From Rhabditoides inermis (taxonomy: Eukaryota > Nematoda > Chromadorea > Rhabditida > Rhabditidae): a stretch of DNA of 64,000 nucleotides. Location: positions 19,833 through 83,832 of the forward strand of contig CAWZYM010000179.1 of assembly GCA_963966185.1 (NCBI GenBank). The letters are read 5' to 3'. Shown in pieces: positions 26,250-37,981 of this stretch. The translations under genes were made by a program, and so were the position numbers. Position 1 is the stretch's first letter. Each line of letters starts with the position of its first letter. The notes under the pieces are model-generated. The model was not told the DNA's origin and did not search any database. It worked only from the letters and a program-made list of their open reading frames with translations.

Positions 26250-29200
26250 TGTCATTCGTGTATTTTATTTAGTTTGTTTGTTGTATAAACACTTTTGTAT
26301 AAACACTTGTATAAACACTTTTGATTGGAAACAACTGTTGTGTTCTTCAGAGGCCGAGGACAATTATGATGTGAAGGCAGTGAGATTCCAACACTACCGA
26401 GACCCCATGATGAGTACTAGAGATCCTGTGGAGAGAACCGAGATACTAGGGGTAGGATTACGGGTGCAGCGGGAGGGCTCGGACCTACAGCTGGCAAAGG
26501 TAGTGTACTGGAAATGAGGGGCTTTGCGTAAAATAGTTATTGTAGGTGATACAGAACGTGATCGAGAGAGGTGCAAAGGATGCTGGTGTGGATCCAAAAT
26601 CAACGAATGTATCGGTTACACTCAGTGGAGAAGGGCTTGTGAGAGGAGATGACTACGCCAATCGAAAATGTGGACTGGATGGTCTGGGAGATCACTTGGC
26701 TCGAAGGATGCACGCCATGATGATGTCTGACACTGGGGTGCGTGAAGAGAGAAAAAGAGGAGAGAGAGACTGCGAGAGATGACAAATAATCATATCCGTT
26801 TTTATAGTTGAAGACGGGGAGATTCAATCTCACGGTGAGATATGCCTATCTACACAACACGGGATACTACAAGACCCGGTCGAAGCGTCATCAAGCGGCT
26901 TTCGATGCGAGCAGGGAGGAGCAGAAGAAGAAAGCAGCTAAACGACTGAAGAGTAGTGCGCTGTGGAGCGAGTGTTGGATAGAGATTGTTGCTAGTATGA
27001 GACGTTTAAACTTCGCAAACAATGAGATCAAGAACTTTTCCAACACATTGCACGCTAGCAAATTCACTATTATGGACGATTTGGTAGCACAGAACAATGA
27101 AGGAGAGAATTTTTTGAAGGAAATGCTAACCACCACATTGCATAATGAGCTTCACAAATATCGGGTTACCATCGGAAAATAGTTCATCGTGATTGTTTAA
27201 TTGTCGGGTGATTATGTAAACGATTCAATAAATTGTTACTTTATAAAGTGTTTATTATCACCTCTTTCCCACACCTTGTCATGGCTGCATTATTGCGTCA
27301 ACTAATTTGCCTCTGTAGTGACGACGTGTAATTACTTTCTTCCGTGTTATTATGTAATGTGACCTCATAACAAGTGTCCGGCTGGGACAGATAGCAGAGG
27401 GTTAGAGAGTGTGGAGATAGAAGAGAGACAGCCAGTAATTAAAAATCGGATGGTGTTTGGTGTAGACACAACAGGCTGACGTGAGAGAGTGTACAATTTT
27501 GAGAGAGTTAGAGAATATTGATTTGACCTCAGAATCGGCGTCGTTTCGTCCATGCAATTGCTTTTACGTTTTCTCTTGTGCCAGTCGGTCATCCATATTC
27601 ATATTCATTGTATGTACTTGATTATTTCTAGATGACTGGTCGTCACGAAATTTCTAATCTGAATAAGCTCGGTTTGAGCAAAACTAGCCTCCACGTTCTG
27701 CTAGCGCGACTCGAAGTTGCACAAACCCTGAAGCAGTATCAGAATAGGCACAATGTGAGTTCCAAGCTGAGGAAGGCTGAGGAGATTCTGAGGCTAAAAC
27801 CCGGATTCTCTCCCGACATCGCCATCGATATGGAAGATCTTTATAAGGAGCGTCGAAATTTGCAGGATAAACATATACATTCGCATGAGGTTTGTGAAGG
27901 GGAATGAGGGGTGGTGCGTACTAATCGATGGAGTGTTATAGGATCGTCTGCGAAAGCGCTTCGAGGATGCCGGAGGTGTAATTAACGGCCGCAACCATTA
28001 TTCAATCACAGACCTGACGCGAGTGCATAATGCATATAAGGTCGATCTTATGGTGTATCAGGATGTGAGTAATCACTTATAAGTTATTTTTTAAACTGAT
28101 AATGTATAGGGTCAGCTCATTTTCGATGGAAAGGCAGTGCGTGACGATCCAGAAGATGACTACCCGTTCGCTTCCGTGAATTACGACGGCACCGAGTTTT
28201 TCATGGTGGCTAATGTGGAGCAGTTTTTCAAGGGCAAACACTTCTGCGTGGAATGTGGCAAGGTATGTCTGTCTATCTATCACCTTAACAGTACGTCTTT
28301 TTCTCTAAAAAAAAAAAAAAATCAATGTAAGATATACATTACAGTTGAAAAGCGCAACTAGCCACCATCGGTGTGTGAAAGCCTGTTTCATGTGCCGCGG
28401 GTACTGTGAAGCTCAGAAGTGTCCCGCCACTCCCTATCTTCCCCGGATATACTGTTCCGGATGCAAGTGAGTATTCGAGATGTTGTTAGACTTCCATGGA
28501 TAACATTTGCTTAGCATCTACTTTGACAATGCTGACTGCTACGAGCGTCATAAGGTTGTGACGCAGGGACAGTCTGTATGCAGTAAGGTGACCACCTGCC
28601 TCTCCTGCCTCGAACGGTGAGTAGTAATTTCACTAATTCCCACATACCTCTCCTATCTCCTCTCTCTCTCCTTCTCACTCTCTCTCTCCCTTCTCTCACC
28701 GCCACTATCTCTCTCCATCCCTGCTTTACCGCATTTCAGGTACAACGCTCGGAGACACGCCGATGGCAGTTCGAGACACATCTGCGGACACACCAAGTAT
28801 TGTCCCCGCTGCAAGACTATGATGCCTCCGAATCATGATTGCACGTGGGCTAGTCTCGCCGACAATAAGGATAAGTACCTGGAGAAGCAAGAGAAGCAGA
28901 AGTTTGGAGCGTGGGACGTGGAGACAAGTCAGCTGACACCTGAACAGTGGAGAGAACTGGCTAAGATCAAACCGGAATTTACACGTGTAGGAGAGAAGGG
29001 ACTCGCCCTCACCAGAGAGTGTGCCCGCAAGTACCACCAATGGGCTAAATCGATTCACCTCTCTGCGCACTATGTGGTCTACGTGAGTGTGATGCTGTGG
29101 TGTGGGGAGTGTGAAGAGGACGTGAAGGCACTCGGTCCGCGGAATGCACCTCACTGTGTGAATTGCGGAGACCACCAGTACTCGGATCGGCTGGAGGCAG

Positions 29201-29979
29201 ACGAGGAGTACACAGCCTGCTCTGATCGGCTATTTGAACATCTGCTCACTGATCCTCGATTCGACGACCGAATCCTCCTGTCTCACAATGGAGGGCGATT
29301 CGACATGGCCTGGCTGAGCAAGTGGTGCGGAAAGACCGGAGTGCTCCCCTCCAACACTCTGCAAAGCGGCAGCAACACTTTCTCTATAGAATTCCGGAAG
29401 AAGTACAAGGCATTGAAGAGAGGATCCCCGCAGACCTTCGAGGGCTGCCCTATCAACAACGTGATCTTCAAGGATAGTTTTAAGACTATCTCAATGAAGC
29501 TGAGTGATATGCCCAAGAGCTTCGACTTGGAGGTTGGAGAGAAGTTGACGTTCCCGTACCTATACTCCGGGCGGGAGAGAATGACGGATCGATTGCCGAG
29601 TGCTCCGAGCCCCTTCTTCTACGGCATCGGCGAGATGGGGGTGAGTTGTGAGAGAGTGAAAGAGGGAGTGAGAGAGAGAGAGAGAGCGAGAGAAAAGGGA
29701 GTGAGAGAGAGAGCGTGAGAAAAGGGAGAGAGATAGCTAGGAATTGGCCTCCAGCAATTGCCCTCCGGTATATGTTTAATGTGCATTCTTTCAGACCAAG
29801 GAGCTGTATCAGTTCGTTCAAACGGAATGGCCTCGAATCAAAGACCAACCGTTCGATCATCTACAGCAGCTGACGTCGTACTGCGACCGGGATGTAGAGA
29901 TTTTGATGTCTGCAATCATCAAGTTCAGGGAGACCGCAATCGAGGTATGTAAATTATTATTTTGGGAAAAAAAAGAGAT

Positions 29980-30021
<42 letters not shown>

Positions 30022-33000
30022 GAGAAACAGAGAAGCTTGGAATAAGGGGGGCAGGCCGCGCCGCGCAGAGGCTGATAAAGAGAGAGGGGGGGAGAGAGAA
30101 AGGAATGCGTGTTTCAGAACTTCGAGATGTGCCCATTCACCCATGCCAGTACAATTGCCGGCTACTCCCTCTTTGTATACCGCGTGTTGCATTTGGAAAA
30201 CGACAAGATAGCTCACATCCCGGAGAACGGGTTCGGTGGTAGTAAGGGGAATTCCTCTTTATTCGCGCAACGTTTCCTGAACTATCTATCGGAGAGCAGT
30301 GTAGTGGATGGAGTGAGGAGGACGTTCGTGCAGCATGCGGGCAACATGGGAGAGTATCTGGTGAGTGGTGCGGGTGTCGGATAGTTTGAGTTTAACAATT
30401 GTTCAGCTGCATCGTACAATCGAGCCGAGGGCTAACTATTGGTTAGACGGTGTGGCAACACACAAGAACGCCGATGGGAGCGAGTGGAAAGAGGCCATCG
30501 AAGTTCACGGCTGCTGGCATCACGGGTGCTTCAAGTGCTACAAGAACGTTAGTTCATAAGCTTCCAATAATTTGATTGGAAATTTGTATGCATTGTTTAT
30601 AGCGGCTGGAGTATGAAATCAATGGATTGGTACCGGAGGGAGAAGATGGATCTCGCTACAAGGTTTGAAATGAACTATAGAATTTCGCGTATACTATGTT
30701 ATTAGGATCCGTTTCGTTACGGAAAAAGTCTGGTGGAGGTGCGGGCGATGTCGGATATGCGAGATGAGGAGGTTCGGAGGCTGGCGGCGACCGACGGGAT
30801 GAAGCTGACCATATATTGGGAGTGTGATATCAAGGTAACTTTTACAGAGTGTGTCGCATCACTGTTTATACGTTACAGGCGATGATGAAAGCAGATCCTG
30901 AGATGCGCCAATTCTTCAACAGCGCCAAATCTACTCGTCAGTGCAGCCTCAAACCGCGCCTTGGATTCAGGTAAGAAAGCGACAGAGCGAGAGAGAGAGA
31001 GAGAGAGAGAGAGAGTGCGAGAGAGAGCGAGAGAGATAGAGAGAGAGAGAGCGCGAGAGAGAGCGAGAGAGAGAGAAGAGAGAGGGAGAGTGGGAGAGGA
31101 AGAGGTCAATCGATACATCTAGAGAACGCGTGCGCGCTCGTTCTCTAGAGGCTAAGCAATTCATTAGTGAACTTTTTACGTGAGAATTTCAGAGGTGCGA
31201 GGACGGCTGCGGAGGCAGTACTCTCGATCATTAACAAGACGGTTGAGAGGTGTCGGTACCTGGATGTGACCTCACTCTACCCCCACATCTGTCGTATTGT
31301 GAAGCTAGGACTAGGCATGCCCCGTCGCCTCACCAACTTTGAAATTCCTCCCAAGGGAACACCCTTCACCAATCTGGAGCATGCGTATATGAAGGTGACT
31401 ATCAGACCCCCGAAGCAGCTCCGGTTCCCTGTCCTCGCGTCGAAACTCGGATCTCTCAACCTGTTTGTATTGTGCACCCGGTGTGGGGAGGAGGCGCTGG
31501 ACCAGTATTGCCAGCACTGCGATGAGGAGAGGGAACTGAGCGGCATCTATTGGTTGGAAGAGGTAATTAGTTATTTTTTTCCATAGATTTTGGGTATAAT
31601 TGTATTCTCTGTAGGTGAACAAGGCGATCGAGTTGGGATACGAGGTTATTGATGTGGAGGAGGTGTGGATTTGGTGAGTACGACCCATCTCTTTCATATA
31701 AATGTTTGTTCATTTTAGGGACGAGACTGAAGATCTGTTCTCTACCTACATGAAGGATCTATACCGTCTAAAGGGTAAGTGAACTAGTTAATTTAGTTAT
31801 TTTATTTTTATTTTCAGTTGAGAGTTCGGGATGGCCGGCAGCGTGCACAACCGAGGCGGCGAAGCTCGACTACCTCGCCCGCAGCAGGGACAACCTGGGT
31901 TACGACCTGGACAGGAGCAAGCTGGATCAAGGCCCGAACCCTGCCATGCGCACACTCTCCAAACTTCTCATCAATTCCTTTTGGGGGTGATTAACACTGA
32001 CAAAACGCTGACGGGGATTTCAATTTGTAATTATAGGAAGTTTGGTCAATCTCCCAACAGGACCAAGTGCAAGTGGCTGGCCAGCGCGTCGGACGAGTTG
32101 GCGAAGATGGCAGAGAATCCGAACATCGAGATGGTCAGCAGGGATGATTATCTCCACAGCTTCCTCGTCAAGTACAAGGACAACGAGGACGTGAAAGAGC
32201 CGTTCATCAGTACAGGCAACGTGTGCTACGCCTCGTACATCACTGCGATGGCGCGTCTGTACCTGTACAAATTCATCGAGGAGGTGCACAAGCTTGGCGG
32301 GAAGGTCCTCTACTATGATACGGGTATGTGCTGATGCATCTTTCCTATTCATTTAAATACGTTTCAGATAGTATCATCTACAAGTTCAGCGGAGAGGACC
32401 CGCTCGCCAAGTTTGAAGGTGACCAACTCGGTGCGTATATTTAATAGATATAGCGATTAGAACATGTAGTGCAAATGAAAACTTATAGGTGATTTGACGG
32501 ACGAGATTCCGGCTGGATGGGATATCGTTGAGTTCACTGCGGTGCGCGGAAAGCTGTACGGTCTGAAACTGGAGGACGCTGCGGGCAACATCCAGTGAGA
32601 CACTACATATCGAAAAACAATCTATCGAATCACATGTTTATAGTAACAATTTCAATTACGTAATGAAAATAGAAACTTCACTCAGATTCCTGAATGCAAT
32701 AGTTTATGAAATGTATTTAGGTACTCCGTCAAGGCCTCCGGCTACTCACTGAATGCCGGAAATGCGCCCAAGTACTCGTATGAAGCCGTGAAGGCAATGG
32801 CACTGCGCCAGATGTCTGGGCATGTGCCAACAGACGAGGAAACGGAGCTCCTCAGGGATACTCGGTGGTGCGGATTGGAGCTGCGCAAGCGAGGGGACGG
32901 CGTCGAGACTGTCTACGTGGAGAAGGAGAATGAATCCTACAACCGAAAGAGCTGGAGAGAGACGCTCGAGGATTCCATCCCCTATGGAACATGCGCCGAT

Positions 33001-36000
33001 TAAGAAGGGGCTGATGAGGGAGAGAGAGAGAGAGAGAAGTAGTGTATCGTGGTGTACGGGTGTGTGTGTGTGTGTGTGTATGTTTGTGTGTGAATGTATA
33101 AATAATTTGACGGTTCTTCGATCAGTTGTTATTATGTCGCTCCCGAGTGCGGTTGTGTCTGCGGCAGATCCCACTGAAGTGGAAGTGTGGGCTTCTGAAA
33201 ACAGCGTCGACCCGGAAAAGGCATTTGAAATACAAACAGGCTATAATTACCGCGTGGGCGCCGCTCATCGTGCCCTGCAACTGTTTTTGGACGAACATCG
33301 TATGATAGAAACTATATTGCATTCTGAAGGAGATTTGAATGTAAGGTGGCTTCGAATCATGTTCCATCGGCATGTCACACGCCTGAACAAGGCATGGAAT
33401 GATTTGAGTACTGCACTCAGCGAACAGTTTACGGGAAGAGTTCAGGCATACGAACTACTAGGCCTCGATCCTGTTCGCTTTGTGCGACCCGCACAATTGT
33501 TTATTGATATTGAAGCTGAAGAAAACAAGCCCTCCCTCCCATGAAATAGTAACGTTTCTTGAATTTCTATGGAATTTCTTTAGTTGAAATTGCATTGTCT
33601 GCTTCTCTAGCATGAAATATGTGTGTCTAGTGATATACATAATAAAGTAACTTCATTGTTTAATGTGTACTGTCACAGAATGGTTGGTTCGTCTAAATCC
33701 TCTCCGCCTAACGAGGACTATGTTGAAGTGTTTATTCCAACTGGTACTCAAGAAGTGGCTGAAAATTCGACAAGCACGCATTCGACCGCTGTTTTCCATT
33801 CAAATGAACTCAGGTTCTCAATTTGTAGTGCATGTGAGACGCTCACACGCAATGCTTCAGTCCGTAGAAGGGAAACCCGAACTATTGTCTCTGTATTTCA
33901 ATGTAAGAGATGTCACAAGTAATGCGAATTAACGTGCTAATAGCTTATCAGCACTTGAGCTGATAGTAATCAGCATATGTGACGAATACCCTAAGCACAT
34001 GTGCTGTATACTCATTAGCACCTATTCATCACCTTTCCCCCCTTCATCACAAACACAAAACCGTACAATCATGTATTTATAGCATACGAATATCATAATT
34101 AAACGTTTCTTTCATAAATCTTCGAATAAACTGATCATCTCCCTGCATTTTAGAAAACATGTTTACAATGTCTTTAAAAGTTTTTCTGTTATACATTTGA
34201 TACAACACATAAATACAAAAACCCCCACACACAACTGTTTGCACCGATTGGTGCTTCACTGCATTGTAATATATGCGGTCACAATGTGCTAATGAGTTTA
34301 GTATATTAGGATTTTTGGGGTGTCTGCCGAATGAATCAAAAATATATGCTGTCGTATTCTGCACATACACTGCAAACCAGTGTGTGCCACTATGAGTAGA
34401 TGGCGAGTCATTCACAACAAAACAATATGTAGATTTGGGTTTTACAGGTATCATATCGGAAGGAAATACGCCAATAAAGGTGTTATCCATTATCTGGCAA
34501 CATAATCTATTGATAGTTGAAGTATCCATGCTTACAAGACGCTATCAACAGTGCAGTTTCTGTTTTCGTCGATGGTTAGTTGAGTGGAAAATTGTCCCAG
34601 GACAACAATGTACACACCACCGTCTGGCACCTCCTTACGGAATGAAATGCGGAGTGAGCTGCTGCCAGGTTTTAATAGTTCAAATGTGTCGGTATTCGCA
34701 GCACTTGAAACTTCCATAGAGTAGACCGTCCATCCATTTCCAAACATTTTGTAGGTGACTCCATTTGATTCGCCATTTTGGGCAAACCCCAGACTCTCCT
34801 GTAGATCCACGAAAGGCTGTGTGTACAGGGCGTTGTCATAATCCAGACGCATAGCGCGGCTGGGAATTTGTCGATTGCATATGTTCAGACTGATATCTTG
34901 CACTCCATAGTTTCCAAATTCGTATGCGTTGGCATCGAAACTGCCATGTAGACTTTTGGGAGACATAAGACCGACGAGAATTCGTCTAGGGCAGTGAGTG
35001 GTCCAAAGCTGCACATCTCCAGTATCCACACGGCCGGCAGTAACGAGATGAGTACGCATGAGAGATGAGATCATATAATAACGCAGCAACTGTCTTGATT
35101 TTAGCATAGTTTGAATAGCCAAATCGGTCGCTCCCTCTAGCTCAACTTCACGCAAAAACAATTTCACTTCAGTCAGTTTGATTGTATACGTTTCGGTTGC
35201 GTTGGGAAGACCGCGGCGCTCGAGGCAATAGGAGCTAGATGCGGGGTGGAGTGTGAGCCCCAAGGTCATATAATTGAGAAGCAGCTGACTCTGGTTCCAG
35301 AAATCCAATCCCACAGTGGCCATCACTTGACAATGTTTGCCATTTTGAATCATTTTCGCTCTCTTGATATAGCCTACATCTTTCTCAGTAAAATCAGTAC
35401 TTTTCACATAACCTGCTGCACCCAATGTTGTACTTTTAGCCGATTCAGGAAGTAGAAACTCGGTTGTCATATATTCCTTCAAAGAATTATGCGCGCAGTT
35501 TTCGTGTATTTGCACGCCATTCAATGTGCACGTCATGCTCTTGAAAAGAGATTTGCCTATCAGTTGACAGAGTGAGATACTCGGTTGCACGTCATTTATC
35601 GCATTGCCGTTTGGCGTTTTGCCTACGGAAGGAATAGGGTTGCCCTTCGAATCATGAACAACAAAAGTAGCGCTAATATAACTCTTATTCAAAGCCAGAT
35701 AGAAAGGACTGCTGTTATATCTGAACTCGATCGGCGCACCGGGGGAGATGCCGCAACTGGGAGACACTTCACACCAGCGGCTATTCACAATCCCGACCTG
35801 ACTCCGTGGAGTCGCGAATAATGAGATCTCAGATGGTATGCAAGGCTCGGAATCAGGGTTAGCTATTTTATAAACAGACATATTTTAGGTAATTAAAAGA
35901 AAAGCGACCGGTCAGCTCCAGCGTTTTTACTACTATGAGCTTTCACCTTTCCAGGGTAAACTCCAATGACCGTAGGTTTGGACCTCTTCGAAATAGGCTT

Positions 36001-37947
36001 CCTCTTTTTCGACCCGCCAATCATTTTGCGTACGGTATCCTTCCCTCTCCTTACTATAGACTCTCCCACGGGATTACCGTTTACCACGTCACCCACTACT
36101 CGCACACCAGTGTCGACCACTGCGTCGCCTATGAGCTTCATTCCAGCGTCGCCCACGTTTTTAGCTAATTTACCATAAAGAAACGAAGGCAAGTTTTTGT
36201 ACAGAAACGTGCCCAATCCAAAGCCTCTCTGATACGCTCGGCCAGAGTGCCAACCGCCTACCATATTCGGACTGCCAACCATATGAGCCCAATTTAATTT
36301 ATCTACATTTAATTCGGAGCGATACATAATTGCAATACAACCACTCTGTGAGAAGTCAAAAAATACAATGAACTATATTTTCTGTGCAAAATGCAATACA
36401 ATTACGATGGTGCCAAATTGAAACGGTATCAGTTCACCCAACTCATCTCTTATCGATATTCTAATAGAACTGATATGCGGATCGCGAATTGGAATGTACC
36501 GTATTGGGTTATAGTTGTAGCTCACAACCTGACCAAACTTTCCTGTATTCGGAACTATTCGCAATATTTCAGCCTTACGATTACCAATAACAGAGTGGGC
36601 ACATACATCGGAATAAACATACAAAGCGGATGAGTTGCCTCTGTAATTGATACTGTTGGGTGCTAGACAACTCTCACTTATCATAAGTTGGTCAAATCCT
36701 AAAATGTATGCCAGATCCGGTGATAATTCCAGACCACTAATATCACTTATATTGACGACTATACGATCATATTCGGGACTGTATGCGAACAAAGGTTCCT
36801 CCGCATCTGACAATCGTGCTCTCTTCAAAGAGACACCAGTCGAGCGAGTGTTGGAGGGAGGAACAGGTGTGATCGTTTCAGTTTGTGTCAACGCGGCAGC
36901 AACGGGAACAGGCGCGACCACTGAGAGAGTGGTGTCATGAGGGCGAGGTGACTGCCCGCCCGGGTTCTCTGCTTGAACAGCCGCCTCCTCCTCATCATCC
37001 AATTCCTGCTGCAGAGCGGCGGCTGCTTTCTCATCTTCGTCTTGTTGCATTTTTAGGGCAAGTGCGGCGGCTGCTGCCTTCTCCTCTTCCTGTCTCCTTA
37101 ATAGAGATGCGGCTGTCTCCTCCTCTTGTCGCTTTTTCAGAGCGAAAGCATCCGCTGCAGCTTTTTCTTGTTTTTTGAGAGCAAGCACCTGCTTTTCTCT
37201 CTTATTCTCAGCTTCTAATAATGCATTTGCGGCATCTGCACTTTCGCCTAGCTTCACAGTAGCCGCATTCGCTTCGGGCACCCCTGACGCTTCCGTCTTC
37301 TCAGTAGATAATCCATAGTCAGTTGGATCGCTAAGACCGCTACCATAGTCTAGATTACGCTTCTTTCTAGTAGGTTTCAAAATATTCAAAACGCGAACCA
37401 TTTCATTCGGGCCGTTATAACTACCGGCTGGCACCACAACCTTCTCAGCAACGCTACCTCTATGTATTTTATAATACGAATCATGTCTCAAATTGTTATA
37501 CGAGTTGGTAAATATAATCTCAGATAAACCGACTGTATACTTTCCACGTTGTAAATTTAATGAAGACGGGAGATACGTAGTAAAATCAGAAATGGTATTA
37601 CCAGCGTCAGATGTCACGTTACTGACTAAAGTCACGTAAAATTGGGAGGGTTCCATACAACCTATCGCAATCACTACAAACCAAACACTGATCAATAAAG
37701 ACGTTTTATCCGACAAGATACATAACAATTATAACAATATCTACACACCGGTCAACAATGGTGAGTAGTAAAAAATACCTCGCTCAAATGCTAGGGGTGG
37801 GGACATTCTTCTCCTCGCCACTCTCTTCCTCATCGTCTCCGGCTTCTCCGCACACCTCCTCCTCAGCGCTCGCCTCTCCGCTCACCTCTTCCGCGTTCAT
37901 CACCTGAAAGAATTACATCAACGACAAACATAAACGACAAACATAAC

Positions 37948-37981
<34 letters not shown>

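Noticed and set aside
36373..37728. Hydrophobic N-terminal extension of the penton-like protein as a signal peptide
   Set aside because: The extension does not begin with ATG, and the family normally starts at the Met just before SQFYVTL.
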